A stretch of DNA of 64,000 nucleotides from an uncultured Phocaeicola sp. (GTDB taxonomy: Bacteria; Bacteroidota; Bacteroidia; Bacteroidales; Bacteroidaceae). The stretch covers positions 1-64,000 of the forward strand of contig CALUJA010000001.1 in NCBI GenBank assembly GCA_944320845.1, given 5' to 3'. This document shows, in pieces, positions 54,870 through 64,000 of this stretch. Numbering within the stretch: the first letter of the stretch is position 1; the number at the start of each line of letters is the position of its first letter. The notes under the pieces were generated by a model that saw only the letters and a program-made list of their open reading frames with translations, did not search any database and was not told the origin of the DNA. Made by a program: the position numbers and the translations under genes.

Positions 54870-56921
54870 TCACCATTTCACTTTCATCTGAAATTGCAAG
54901 TCGTAGCGGTTGTTTCCCTGAATTTCTTCCGTACCCGTCCCTATTTTATCCCGGTCTGTATAATGCGTCCATCCCCATTTCGCCTGAAAAACAAGCCGCT
55001 CTTTAAAGGCATAGCGCAAGTTAAACGCCGCCCGTGTCCCCTTCCCATAAAAAGCGGGCATAGAGAAAGCATAAAGAAGTCCGGGTTCATACATGTAGAT
55101 TCGCGAGCTGAAATCGTCTGTCTGAAACCATGAGCCGCTCAGCACAGCCTGCAAAGGAAAATTTTCCCATCCTCCTTTCAGCGTGCCGCCCAAGGCAAGC
55201 CCGCGGGATACACTTTGCCTCCAGCGAGAAGCACGCACATATTCAGCCGTTGCCTTCAGCAGACTACCTTCATTCCATTTATAGACAAACTGTCCATGCA
55301 GGCGTTGGCGGATTTCCGGCAATACATACCTGCCCGTTGATGCCGTATAGTTTTTAGCCTTGTGCTTATAACTGTATTTTATCCATACAGACCACGCTTC
55401 TTTCGGTGAATAACTAAGTTGAAAACCTCCTGCAATCCCCGAAGTTTCCTCCTTGTCCACCTGATATTTCCGATAGGGGAAATAAAAGAAATCACCGTAA
55501 CAAAAAATTTTTATCTTCCGTATCTTATCAGTTTCCAGTCCTATACGAATGCCGGCCTCGTTCTGCACACGCGAATTTTCACCGAATGAATTGGCATAAA
55601 GAGCCTGATAACGCTTGTCGTAATACCTGTTGATAAGTACCCATGTAGTATGAACAAACGGTGAATAACTGAGCGTATTCAGCGTAGCCACCGCTCCCCG
55701 CTTGTCGACAGCCGTCTCGCCGGAAAAAATCCAGGGATAACGAAGAAATTTATAATACACTCCTGCATTAAAGAAATCTCTTCCCCGCGGATAATAGCGG
55801 TTGTAAGGACGGTAATCAGGACTTAACACCTTGTTGAAAACATTATAAACCGCAGTGAATCCATATTCCACATATTTTCCGTCATAACTTAAATTAATGC
55901 CTGTCAGGTGATTGTTAACCGTATTCTTCTTTTCTAAATCTTTTTTCAACCGATGATATCCGTCTGTTTTCAACGAGTTTATCAACAAACCATTTATATC
56001 GGCATCTTGTTGCCGGAAAGAATACCAAGCCGACAAGTTCCAACGTTTTTTCAGCTGATAGGTAACGCCGATTCCCTGCAGGTAATTGGATTCGCCGACA
56101 GAAGTATATTTGTTTATTCCCGTTCCGTATCTGTGTACATCGTAGAATGTAGCCGCACTTCCAAAGCTGAAACCCGTGTTTATAACCAGTCCGTAGCCGA
56201 ATCCAACCTTATAATGTCCGACAGCCAAAGCCTTTATACGCCGTACATTCTTTAAAAAGAAAAATGCCGAATAAAAGTCATATCCTTTCCGATTGTATAA
56301 TCTGAAAAAAGGTTCGCCGGCATCTTTCTCTGCTGTCAGTCCAAAAAACACTTGTTCACGATACCGGAATCTGTATCGCACATTGTGATAAAACGGACTG
56401 CCGTAATACTTCTTGTTCGGACTCTTGTCAAGCATGTCCGAAGGATAGTCCGCATATCCGGATTTCATATTCAAAGGAATATCCACACGTGTCAATAACT
56501 CCTGTTTATTATATTTCAAGATGCTTCTTAAATACAGCCTATCTCGTTCATCCTCATACTCTCCGATATAAATGAACTTTTTCAACAGGTCTAATGTACG
56601 GTAATCCATTCCTTCTACCCTCCACAAACTTCCTTCCGACATCATCGGACCATATTTATATAAGCTGTACAAGATGTTTTCTATCATCCTATCGGAAAGA
56701 AAAGGCAGCTGCTCGAGCTGTTCTTTAGTAGCCATATTGATATTGATGGGATTTTCGGATAGTTCGCTCAAGTCTTCCCAATGTTCCTGCCAGTAGACAA
56801 GTTTTTCTTCATTTGCTACAAAATCTTCCAAATCCATCCATTCCGTCTGAGCGAACAGGCTTATCAACACGCAATTATTTAGCAAACAAGCAAAAATGAT
56901 TCTTTTCAACATCTTGTTCAT
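54870..56921 (-). CDS. Helix-hairpin-helix outer-membrane protein
   Basis: 683 residues. Signal peptide ending LFAQ. Residues ~55-120 contain ComEA-like helix-hairpin-helix units (ININMATKEQLEQLPFLSDRMIENIL). The remaining ~550 residues alternate short beta strands with aromatic ends and finish with Trp (QFQMKVKW), like an outer-membrane beta-barrel. This two-part family is typical of Bacteroidetes. A role in DNA uptake is sometimes assumed from the HhH domain but is not shown. Confidence 0.88.
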   Translation of the reverse strand: MNKMLKRIIFACLLNNCVLISLFAQTEWMDLEDFVANEEKLVYWQEHWEDLSELSENPININMATKEQLEQLPFLSDRMIENILYSLYKYGPMMSEGSLWRVEGMDYRTLDLLKKFIYIGEYEDERDRLYLRSILKYNKQELLTRVDIPLNMKSGYADYPSDMLDKSPNKKYYGSPFYHNVRYRFRYREQVFFGLTAEKDAGEPFFRLYNRKGYDFYSAFFFLKNVRRIKALAVGHYKVGFGYGLVINTGFSFGSAATFYDVHRYGTGINKYTSVGESNYLQGIGVTYQLKKRWNLSAWYSFRQQDADINGLLINSLKTDGYHRLKKDLEKKNTVNNHLTGINLSYDGKYVEYGFTAVYNVFNKVLSPDYRPYNRYYPRGRDFFNAGVYYKFLRYPWIFSGETAVDKRGAVATLNTLSYSPFVHTTWVLINRYYDKRYQALYANSFGENSRVQNEAGIRIGLETDKIRKIKIFCYGDFFYFPYRKYQVDKEETSGIAGGFQLSYSPKEAWSVWIKYSYKHKAKNYTASTGRYVLPEIRQRLHGQFVYKWNEGSLLKATAEYVRASRWRQSVSRGLALGGTLKGGWENFPLQAVLSGSWFQTDDFSSRIYMYEPGLLYAFSMPAFYGKGTRAAFNLRYAFKERLVFQAKWGWTHYTDRDKIGTGTEEIQGNNRYDLQFQMKVKW

Positions 56922-56999
56922 ACGTTATCAACAATTATTTATACGTTAAATATCTTCTCAATCCAATATGCAAATCATATTATTCTTATTTTTGTAAAG

Positions 57000-57602
57000 A
57001 TGAAAACCATTCTCATTTCCATCTTATTGCTGTCGGCTTTCATCTGGAAAGCCCAGGCACAACAAGCATTTCCTTTATCACACGGAAAAGGCTACAAGCT
57101 TCCTGTCTGTGTATATAAAGGAGACACTATACCTTATATAACGCTAAAAAATATTTATGTATACCCGGAAATGAGGTTTAAAAATAACCGGCAGCGCAGA
57201 AACTATAACAAACTGGTGCGTGACATAAAGAAAACGCTTCCTTTGGCTAAGGAAGTAAGACGCGCGGTTATAGAGACTTACGAATATCTACAGACACTTC
57301 CCGATGAAAAGTCAAAAGAAGCGCACATTAAATTGGTAGAGAAAGGACTGAAAAAACAGTATACACCCAAGATGAAGAAACTTACATTCGCACAGGGCAA
57401 ACTGTTGATAAAACTGGTTAACCGAGAATGTAACCTGTCTTCATACCAGCTGGTGAAAGCTTTTATGGGCTCCTTCAAGGCAGGATTCTACCAGACTTTT
57501 GCCGCTTTATTCGGAGCAAGCCTAAAAAAGGAATATCATCCGGAAGATGAAGACCGGATGATAGAACGGATTATCATATTGGTAGAAAACGGGCAGATAT
57601 AA
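57000..57602 (+). CDS. DUF4294 protein, exported
   Basis: 200 residues. Signal peptide (ends KAQAQ), then the DUF4294 core: GDTIPYITLKNIYVYP, KNNRQRRNYNKLVRDIKKTLPLAKEV and a basic helical C-terminal half (KKQYTPKMKKLTFAQGKLLIKLV). Function unknown; a Bacteroidetes-specific family. Divergent from the helix-hairpin-helix gene with 78 bases between. Confidence 0.9.
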   Translation: MKTILISILLLSAFIWKAQAQQAFPLSHGKGYKLPVCVYKGDTIPYITLKNIYVYPEMRFKNNRQRRNYNKLVRDIKKTLPLAKEVRRAVIETYEYLQTLPDEKSKEAHIKLVEKGLKKQYTPKMKKLTFAQGKLLIKLVNRECNLSSYQLVKAFMGSFKAGFYQTFAALFGASLKKEYHPEDEDRMIERIIILVENGQI

Positions 57603-57656
57603 TCAGATTCAACAAATTAACAAGTTATTAAACAGGTTATCAACAGGCAAATGAAC

Positions 57657-58196
57657 TTATCGCATGAACTTGTTGGCAAACTCCCAAAGGATAATACCCG
57701 CCGTAACGGAAACATTCAGCGAGTGTTTCGTACCATACTGAGGTATTTCCACGCATTCGTCACACATATCCACGATTTCTTGCTGGACTCCCTTCACTTC
57801 ATTTCCCAATACGACCGCATATCTCTTATCTTTATCCAATGCAAAATCGGCAAGAGAAATGCTGCCTTCACACTGTTCGACCGCCAATATCGTATAACCT
57901 GATTCCTTCAGTTCCTCCACAGCCTGGCGGGTTTCCTTAAAGTATTTCCAGTCAACCGTATATTCTGCTCCTAATGCCGTCTTATGCATCTCAGGATGAG
58001 GAGGAGTGGCCGTTATGCCGCACAAGAAAATGCTCTTTATCAGAAAAGCGTCCGATGTGCGGAATACAGCGCCTATATTATGCAAACTACGTACTTCGTC
58101 CAACACCACAACCAAAGGAAGCTTGCTTGCCTCCTTAAACTGCTCCATTGTCAGACGATTCATTTCAGTCACCTTCAGTTTTCTCAGTTCAGACAT
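57657..58196 (-). CDS. TrmH/SpoU-family RNA 2'-O-methyltransferase
   Basis: 179 residues from the ATG at 58196 (MSELRKLKVTEM); the longer in-frame version adds a hydrophobic stretch not expected in this family. SPOUT knot motifs: DEVRSLHNIGAVFRTSDAF (motif 1), VVLGNEVKGV (motif 2), SLNVSVTAGIILWEF (motif 3). Methylates a tRNA or rRNA ribose; target unknown. A -7-like TATCTTTG on its strand lies at 58223-58230. Confidence 0.93.
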   Translation of the reverse strand: MSELRKLKVTEMNRLTMEQFKEASKLPLVVVLDEVRSLHNIGAVFRTSDAFLIKSIFLCGITATPPHPEMHKTALGAEYTVDWKYFKETRQAVEELKESGYTILAVEQCEGSISLADFALDKDKRYAVVLGNEVKGVQQEIVDMCDECVEIPQYGTKHSLNVSVTAGIILWEFANKFMR

Positions 58197-58646
58197 GTTT
58201 TTCTCATTCTTTATATCCGCTGCAAAGATAGGAAGTATATTCATAACCCTGTTGAAAACGGTGGAAAAGGTGTAGAAAACCTGAGCAAAGAAAATGAAAA
58301 ATATTTCTTGCATTATTGCAAAAAAGCCTTATCATACGCTTGAAACCAACATTCCAAAAAAGTTAACGGAAAGTTTTCATACGGGTTTAAACATATTTTT
58401 AAAGCGAAAAACAACGGTGAATAACAGGAAAGTTTTTAACTTTGCATACTATCAACATATTGTTGACAACAGAGATAAAAACAATGATATCAGAAATAAA
58501 GCGTGTTGATAATCGATGAATATCTCACAAACGGATATTCATAACCAGAAAAAGCAAATTATTATCCTCTTTTTTACCAACACAATTAACAGGATATCAT
58601 CAGTATCATAAAATCTTTTTTTAAGAAAGAAAAAATATAATCTAAT

Positions 58647-59639
58647 ATGGAAAAAGAAGGATGGTTAAGAAAGGGATACGTGGATGAACCCGTGGAAAAG
58701 GGGGCTGACCTGAAGAATGAGATACGACGCCTGTGTAAGGAAAAGAATGCGGTCATATTGGGACATTTCTATCAAGCGGACGAAATACAGGAAATCGCCG
58801 ACTTTGTGGGCGACAGTCTGGCATTGGCCCAATGGGCTGCCAAGACAAACGCAGACATTATCGTGATGTGCGGCGTGCATTTCATGGGAGAAACGGCCAA
58901 GATTCTCTGTCCGGAAAAGAAGGTGCTCATACCCGACCTGAATGCCGGATGCTCACTGGCCGACAGTTGTCCGGCAGATAAATTTGTGGAATTCGTGAAG
59001 GAACATCCCGACCATACGGTCATTTCGTATGTGAACACCAGTGCCGCAGTCAAGGCGGTTACGGACATCGTGGTGACTTCTACCAATGCAAAGCAGATTG
59101 TGGACAGTCTTCCTGCCGACGAGAAGATAATCTTCGGACCAGACCGTAACCTTGGAAACTATATTAACTCAGTAACCGGGCGCGATATGCTGCTGTGGAA
59201 CGGAGCCTGCCATGTGCATGAAAAGTTCTCTGTGGAAAGGATTATCGAACTGAAGAGACAGTATCCCGATGCAGCCGTATTGGTTCATCCGGAGTGTAAG
59301 AGTGCTGTCGCCAGGCTGGCGGACAAGGTGGCTTCGACGGCTGGACTTTTGAAATATGCGGTGGCAAGTGACAAGAAAGATTTTATTGTAGCGACAGAAA
59401 GCGGCATTCTCTTTGAGATGCGCCGGAAATGTCCGGACAAGAACTTCATTCCCGCCCCTCCGGAAGACAGTACGTGCGCCTGCAACGAATGCAACTTCAT
59501 GCGCCTGAATACGCTTGAGAAGCTTTATAATACGCTGAAATATGAGTGGCCGGAAGTGCAGGTAGATGAAAATATAGCAAAAGATGCCATCAAACCGATT
59601 CGCCGGATGTTGGAAATATCTGAAAAATTAGGTTTGTAA
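58647..59639 (+). CDS. nadA: Quinolinate synthase A
   Basis: 330 residues. [4Fe-4S] ligands Cys75 (MCGVHFMGE), a second in the central domain (HPECKSAV), and a third within CACNECNFMRLNT. Three similar domains as in all NadA. Condenses iminoaspartate and dihydroxyacetone phosphate to quinolinate for NAD synthesis. nadB is not in the window. Confidence 0.97.
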   Translation: MEKEGWLRKGYVDEPVEKGADLKNEIRRLCKEKNAVILGHFYQADEIQEIADFVGDSLALAQWAAKTNADIIVMCGVHFMGETAKILCPEKKVLIPDLNAGCSLADSCPADKFVEFVKEHPDHTVISYVNTSAAVKAVTDIVVTSTNAKQIVDSLPADEKIIFGPDRNLGNYINSVTGRDMLLWNGACHVHEKFSVERIIELKRQYPDAAVLVHPECKSAVARLADKVASTAGLLKYAVASDKKDFIVATESGILFEMRRKCPDKNFIPAPPEDSTCACNECNFMRLNTLEKLYNTLKYEWPEVQVDENIAKDAIKPIRRMLEISEKLGL

Positions 59640-59681
59640 TTTCTAATATATGTTATAAAACACGGTTTTTGTGCGGAATAA

Positions 59682-59712
59682 TTTGCAGTTTTGCCCGAAG
59701 TCCGTATCTTTG
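59682..59712 (+). promoter_or_regulatory. Promoter of the small RNA candidate
   Basis: TTTG at 59682-59685, 19 bases, TATCTTTG at 59705-59712: full match. No protein gene lies downstream on this strand before pdxB, which is convergent. Confidence 0.75.
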
Positions 59713-59718
59713 CATCGT

Positions 59719-59780
59719 GTTTTTCATAGTATTAGATTTAAGGTTAACAAAGGTTGGAGTACAGCGGTACTCCTTTTTTT
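59719..59780 (+). ncRNA. Candidate free-standing small RNA (~62 nt)
   Basis: Predicted start about seven bases after the -7 box. Ends in a textbook intrinsic terminator: 7-bp stem 59756-59762 / 59767-59773, 4-base loop, seven T (59774-59780). The body (CGTGTTTTTCATAG... to AACAAAGG) is AT-rich and has no open frame. I recall similar sequence as a recurrent short element in Bacteroides intergenic regions, but cannot verify that here. The RNA could be a trans-acting sRNA or a by-product of read-through control after nadA. Confidence 0.6.
59756..59780 (+). terminator. Intrinsic terminator of the small RNA
   Basis: Perfect 7-bp stem with AGCG loop followed by a run of seven T. Confidence 0.85.
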
Positions 59781-59803
59781 ATGTCCTTACGCAAGCGTTG
59801 CCC

Positions 59804-60805
59804 TTATTCTCTGCGCAGACAGTAGTGCTCACGTAGCTTTTCAAAGGCTTCCGGATGCTGGCGTAACGCCTTGCAGTCGTCGTGCGGATTATACTGTTGC
59901 AGGACGCGGATATCTTCATCTGCTGTCGGACACGCTGTTTCCGGAAGGGTTATACAGAAGTCTTCCGGCTTTTGGAAGAACCGGCAGAAGGCTTCCAATA
60001 CCATGCGCGTGGCGTTTGCCTTTCCGTCGGCAGAGTAGCCGGCGATATGGGGAGTGGCGATAAATGCCTTTTCGAGCAGTTCCCTATTGATATCCGGTTC
60101 GTTTTCCCATACATCGACGATTACATCAGCTACCTTTCCGTCCATTGCCGCAAGCAGGGCTTCGGTATCTACCACCTCTCCGCGGGAAGTGTTGATAAGA
60201 TAAGTTTTTTTCTTCAGCATGCCGAAGAAGGCATGATTGGCCAAATGAAAGGTCTTGTAGGTTCCTTTCCGGATAAGAGGCGTATGAAAAGTGATTATGT
60301 TGCATTCCTCAGCCAGTTTTTGTAAGGAGCAGAATCCGTTTTCACCGCGGTCATGACGGGGAGGGTCATTGAGCAGGACACGCATTCCCAAGCGCTGTGC
60401 CAGGCTTGCAATGCGGCTTCCCACATGTCCCACCCCTACAATGCCTATGCAAGACTGCTTCAGACTGACATTTTTCTCTTTTTGCAGGAGAAGCAGTGAG
60501 GCGTGAACGTATTGTTCTACAGCTCCGGCGTTGCATCCCGGACAGTTGCTCCATGCGATTCCTGCCGAGCGGCAATAATCTGTGTCGATATGGTCGAATC
60601 CGATGGTGGCCGTGCCGATGAATCGAACCTTGCTTCCGCTGAGCAGTTCCTTATTGCAATGTGTGCGGGTGCGTATAATCAGCGCGTCGGCATCTCTCAC
60701 TGTTTCGGCCGTAATGTCCTTTCCCGGCAGGTAGATGACTTCGTCGGCCAGCCGGTTTAAGGCTTCTTTAATGTAAGGTATCTTGTCGTCAACAATAACT
60801 TTCAT
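59804..60805 (-). CDS. pdxB: 4-phosphoerythronate dehydrogenase
   Basis: 333 residues from the ATG at 60805 (MKVIVDDKIPYIKEAL), the family N-terminus; an in-frame ATG at 60826 would add seven residues. D-isomer-specific 2-hydroxyacid dehydrogenase: NAD loop GIVGVGHVGSRIA near 118-130, catalytic Arg in NTSRGEVVD, Glu in VWENEP, His in ATPHIAGYS. Step in the DXP-dependent pyridoxal phosphate route. Minus-strand TATATTTG at 60836-60843 may be its -7 element. Confidence 0.93.
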   Translation of the reverse strand: MKVIVDDKIPYIKEALNRLADEVIYLPGKDITAETVRDADALIIRTRTHCNKELLSGSKVRFIGTATIGFDHIDTDYCRSAGIAWSNCPGCNAGAVEQYVHASLLLLQKEKNVSLKQSCIGIVGVGHVGSRIASLAQRLGMRVLLNDPPRHDRGENGFCSLQKLAEECNIITFHTPLIRKGTYKTFHLANHAFFGMLKKKTYLINTSRGEVVDTEALLAAMDGKVADVIVDVWENEPDINRELLEKAFIATPHIAGYSADGKANATRMVLEAFCRFFQKPEDFCITLPETACPTADEDIRVLQQYNPHDDCKALRQHPEAFEKLREHYCLRRE

Positions 60806-60851
60806 TCCGGCAAACGATTTTTTCATTAGGGAATGCAAATATAGTTCTTTT

Positions 60852-63800
60852 TCATTTAAAGTTTTTGGGCAGCGTGCCGAATTGTTTTTGAAAGCACTTG
60901 GCAAAATAAGAAGGCGAACTGAACCCTACCAGATAGCACACTTCGTTGATTCGGTATTCTTTCGACTGAATAAGTCGGGCGGCCGTCTTCAGCCGTTCCA
61001 ATTGGATAAATTCGTTGGGAGTTATCTGAGCGATTCCTTTTATCTTGCGATGCAGGCTGGAACGGCTCATAAACATTTTTTCAGCCAGCACATCGATGTT
61101 AAAGTCCGGTTCAGAAATGTTTTTCTGAATGGTTTCGGTCAGTTTGTCAAGGAATTCTTCGTCGGCCTTGCTCAGTGCAATGGTTTTTGCCTTGACGAAA
61201 GGAGACGAAGTGAACGCTTGTCTGAGCTTGTCCTGATTGCTCAACAGATTGGCGATGCGCACCAGCAGATATTCGGTTGAGAAGGGTTTTTCTATATAGT
61301 CGTTGGCTCCCAGTTCGATGCCTTGTATCTTCGACTGCATTGTGGTTTTGGCGGTGAGCAGGATAATGGGAATATGGCTGTATTCGATGTTGGTTTTCAG
61401 TGTGCGGCATAGTTCAAACCCGTCCATTTCCGGCATCATCACATCGCTTACGATAAGGCTTATGTCGTTTTCTTCATTCAGCAGCTGAAGTGCTTCCTTT
61501 CCGTTGCAGGCTTTCAGCACTTCATAAGTGCCGCTTATCTGCTTGCATATGAAGTCTTGCATCTCCATATCGTCTTCTACAATCAGTATGCGGATATCGG
61601 TCTTGTGCTGCGAAATGCCTGGTCTGGCTGCGGCCACTTCTGTATTTTCCTTCTGCAGCCGGATGGTCTTTTCCTGTTTTACGGGCAGTTCTACACAAAA
61701 GCAGATTTCGTTTCCCTTTTTCAGATAAAGCTTGCCCGCATGCATCTCGGCGAGTGAGCGTGCCAACGGAAGTCCTATCCCGCTTCCGGCCGTTTCTTTT
61801 TCCGTATTCTTTATCTGAACGAAAGGTTCGAAAATTTTTTCCTGCATATCTTTCGGAATGGGATTCCCGCCGTTGCTTACGGAAATCAGGAAGGTATCTT
61901 CTTTGTCTCCCGCCTGCGGCATGAGCGATACATGAATGTATGATGTTCCATACTTGATGGCATTGTTGAACAGATTACTCAAAATTTTGGTTACAGCCTC
62001 TCTGTTGACAGAAGCATAGAAGTCTTTTTCCGGAAGCTCGGTCGTAAAGGTCAGTCCGTTTTGTTGGGCGGCCGGATTGAAACGGATATACGTGTCTTTT
62101 ATCAGCTGTGAGATGTTGCATTCCATAAAGTCCAGCTGGAAACCTTGGGTCTCCGTCTTTCTGAAGTCGAGCAGTTGGTTAATCAGGTCGAGCAGTCGCA
62201 GCGTATTCCGCTTCATTACCTCCAGATTGTCTTGAAGCAGTTTCTTGTCCGGCTCTTTTTCCTTCAGTATATTGTCGAGCGGGCCCTTGATTAGCGTAAG
62301 CGGTGTGCGTATTTCATGGGCAATGTTGGTGAAGAAGTCTATTTTAGCCTGATAGATTTCCTTTTGTTTTTCCGATTCCAGCTTTTCCATCTGGCGTTTG
62401 TGTCTTCTGACAATCCGTTTGTGAGAGTGGTAAAACATATATCCTGCCAGTCCGACAACAAGCAGAAAGTATAGCAGGTAGGCTTGCAAGGACTTCCAGA
62501 AGGGTGGCATTATGTGTATTTGTATTTGGGTGGTGTCATCGCTCCATTCTCCTTTTCCATCGGCTACTTTGATGCAGAATGTATAGTCGCCTGGCTTGAG
62601 GTTCGTGTAGGTAGCCAATGCGTTAGCCGAAGCATTGTACCATTCTTTGTCAAATCCTTCCAGTTTGTATTGCAGCCGATACTCCTTCAAAGTGGAATAG
62701 CACAGCGTCGTAAAGCGGAGACTGAAAGAATTCTGATTGTGTTTTAAAGTAAGATTATCTGTATAAGTAATGCTCTTTCTTAAAGGAGAATCCTTTTCAT
62801 TTGCCTTTACTTTCTTGTTGAAAAGCATGAAATCAGTGAATGCAATCGTGGGATGAACCGTATTTTCTGTAAGGTTTTCCGGCTTGAAGGCAATGAATCC
62901 CTTTATGCAGCCGAAGTATATGGTGCCGTTCTTGTCTTTCAGACCGGAACTATAATTGAATTGGTTGGTAAGCAGACCGTTGTTTTCAAGGTATGTGACG
63001 AATGTTTGTGCATGGGGGTCAAAGCGTATCAATCCTTTGTTTGAGGTCATCCAAAGCATTCCTTCATCGTCTTCTATTATTTTATAGATTACATCGTTGG
63101 GCAGTCCCTTTGAGGAGTCATACGTTAGAAATTCTTCTTTTTCAGGATTGAAAAGGCAGAATCCCCTGCCCTGTGTGGCAAACCAAAGCCGCTGCTTGCT
63201 GTCTTCATAGATATTGGTGATTTTATTGCAGGGCAGAGCGTGGGGATTGTCAGGACTGGCCGTGTAATGTTTCCATTCCTTGTTTCGTGGATTGTATTTG
63301 AAGATGCCTGTATTTTCGGTGCCAAACCAGATGTTTCCCTTTTTGTCTTCCAGTATGCTGAAGATGAAGTTGCCGTCCAGTTCGTGAATCCGCCTGAAAC
63401 TGTCCGTATCGGAATGATAGATGTTCAGTCCGGCGGGAGTTCCTATATAGAGCGTTCCTGCGGATGTATGGTATATGGAGTAGACGCTGTTGCTGTTTAA
63501 TGAGTTTTCTGTATGCTGCATCAGATAGTTTCGCAGATGCCCGGTTTTCAAGTCAAGGCTGTAAAGTCCTTTTGTGTGCGTTCCTATCCAGAGTTTCTTC
63601 CCGTCTGTGCACAGCCCATGAATGTTGTAGTGCAGCCGGTGCGTGAGGAAAGGATGTGTTTGTCGGGTTTTCGGGTTGAAGATGTTCAGTCCGCCGTCTT
63701 CTGTCCCTATCCATATGTTTCCGCTGGCATCTTCCAGAAATTCTCTGACTACCTTGCCGCTCAGACTTTCCTGTCCGGTAATGGGATAATGCTTTTCGAA

Positions 63801-64000
63801 TTTGGAGTAATTGTTCTGATAATAATCTATTCCTCCAAAGTAACTTCCTATCCATATCCCGTTTTCCCGGTCTTTGTAAATGGAGTAGATGGCATTGTTG
63901 GAAATAGAATAAATGTCGTTTGGATTATGAACGATGTGCTTGCTCTTTCTCGTCTCCTTGTTGTATATGTAGATGCCCTGCTCGGTAGCAATCCATAAAT
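60852..64000 (-). CDS. Hybrid two-component system sensor/regulator, N-terminus beyond right edge
   Basis: 1049 codons present, open to the window edge on the 5' side. A TTG-initiated shorter reading from 63551 is wrong, because the frame continues with more propeller repeats. Order: periplasmic two-part beta-propeller (repeats ending IWIGT/LWIGT), Y_Y_Y domain (~62500-62800), transmembrane helix (~62430-62490), histidine kinase (phospho-His at 62316-62318, HEIRTP; N-box NLFNNAIKYG; GSGIGLPLA), receiver (phospho-Asp at 61443-61445, SDVMMPEMDG) and a C-terminal AraC helix-turn-helix (~60870-61130). In Bacteroides such proteins usually sense glycan fragments and control an adjacent polysaccharide utilisation locus, presumably beyond the right edge. 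Confidence 0.96.
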   Translation of the reverse strand, partial: LWIATEQGIYIYNKETRKSKHIVHNPNDIYSISNNAIYSIYKDRENGIWIGSYFGGIDYYQNNYSKFEKHYPITGQESLSGKVVREFLEDASGNIWIGTEDGGLNIFNPKTRQTHPFLTHRLHYNIHGLCTDGKKLWIGTHTKGLYSLDLKTGHLRNYLMQHTENSLNSNSVYSIYHTSAGTLYIGTPAGLNIYHSDTDSFRRIHELDGNFIFSILEDKKGNIWFGTENTGIFKYNPRNKEWKHYTASPDNPHALPCNKITNIYEDSKQRLWFATQGRGFCLFNPEKEEFLTYDSSKGLPNDVIYKIIEDDEGMLWMTSNKGLIRFDPHAQTFVTYLENNGLLTNQFNYSSGLKDKNGTIYFGCIKGFIAFKPENLTENTVHPTIAFTDFMLFNKKVKANEKDSPLRKSITYTDNLTLKHNQNSFSLRFTTLCYSTLKEYRLQYKLEGFDKEWYNASANALATYTNLKPGDYTFCIKVADGKGEWSDDTTQIQIHIMPPFWKSLQAYLLYFLLVVGLAGYMFYHSHKRIVRRHKRQMEKLESEKQKEIYQAKIDFFTNIAHEIRTPLTLIKGPLDNILKEKEPDKKLLQDNLEVMKRNTLRLLDLINQLLDFRKTETQGFQLDFMECNISQLIKDTYIRFNPAAQQNGLTFTTELPEKDFYASVNREAVTKILSNLFNNAIKYGTSYIHVSLMPQAGDKEDTFLISVSNGGNPIPKDMQEKIFEPFVQIKNTEKETAGSGIGLPLARSLAEMHAGKLYLKKGNEICFCVELPVKQEKTIRLQKENTEVAAARPGISQHKTDIRILIVEDDMEMQDFICKQISGTYEVLKACNGKEALQLLNEENDISLIVSDVMMPEMDGFELCRTLKTNIEYSHIPIILLTAKTTMQSKIQGIELGANDYIEKPFSTEYLLVRIANLLSNQDKLRQAFTSSPFVKAKTIALSKADEEFLDKLTETIQKNISEPDFNIDVLAEKMFMSRSSLHRKIKGIAQITPNEFIQLERLKTAARLIQSKEYRINEVCYLVGFSSPSYFAKCFQKQFGTLPKNFK

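Noticed and set aside
58197-58313. Longer N-terminus for the TrmH-type methyltransferase
   Set aside because: The extra 39 residues are hydrophobic, lie over the likely promoter (-7 box at 58223-58230) and are absent from the family pattern.
60852-63551. Complete 899-residue hybrid sensor starting at 63551
   Set aside because: The supposed start is an internal TTG; the frame continues without stop through more propeller repeats to the window edge.

Overview
The window comes from a Bacteroidales genome, most likely Bacteroides or Phocaeicola. The signs are repeated promoters of the Bacteroidetes type (a TTG about 19-21 bases upstream of TAnnTTTG), a frdCAB fumarate reductase operon, a hybrid two-component system, a BT4734-type VirE/VapE gene, a secreted bile-salt-hydrolase-like enzyme and an adjacent ptb-buk pair. 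No tRNA, rRNA, CRISPR array, transposase or integrase was found. Species assignment is inference.

Layout. 1-1753: the edge of a DUF4304-like gene, a gene remnant, and an exported metallo-beta-lactamase-fold protein. 1753-8194: housekeeping genes mutS and metG, then a polysaccharide flippase. 8356-12612: a tightly overlapping four-gene glycan operon (CDP-polyol synthase fusion, LicD-type transferase, two glycosyltransferases). 12654-31914: an accessory block with abrupt changes in base composition. It holds a two-gene restriction-modification system in which one cytosine methyltransferase is fused to a nuclease; a VapE-type primase/helicase-like gene whose 3' end plus downstream repeats is present twice; a two-lipoprotein cassette lying between those two copies; and a seven-gene eukaryote-like signalling operon (FHA-protease, zinc-ribbon FHA protein, PP2C phosphatase, two Ser/Thr kinases, a small FHA membrane protein, a secreted protein).

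32339-64000 returns to mostly core-like genes: two glycosyltransferases; a glutamine-amidotransferase-like/dipeptidase fusion; ptb-buk; a choloylglycine-hydrolase family enzyme; a five-gene drug-type ABC efflux operon (TolC, HlyD, double ATPase, two permeases) divergent from an AraC regulator; frdCAB; cobQ-cobD-cbiB for the late steps of cobalamin synthesis; a radical SAM protein; a helix-hairpin-helix outer-membrane protein; a DUF4294 protein; a TrmH-type RNA methyltransferase; nadA; a free-standing small RNA candidate with its own promoter and terminator; pdxB; and the C-terminal bulk of a hybrid two-component sensor running off the right edge.

The most novel-looking part is 16672-31914. 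A duplicated vapE tail brackets one cargo cassette and immediately precedes a second, larger one that encodes a self-contained phosphorylation circuit: two membrane kinases, one phosphatase, FHA phosphothreonine readers and a membrane-tethered trypsin-like protease. Its biological role cannot be read from sequence. Immunity, envelope stress sensing or control of secretion are all possible.
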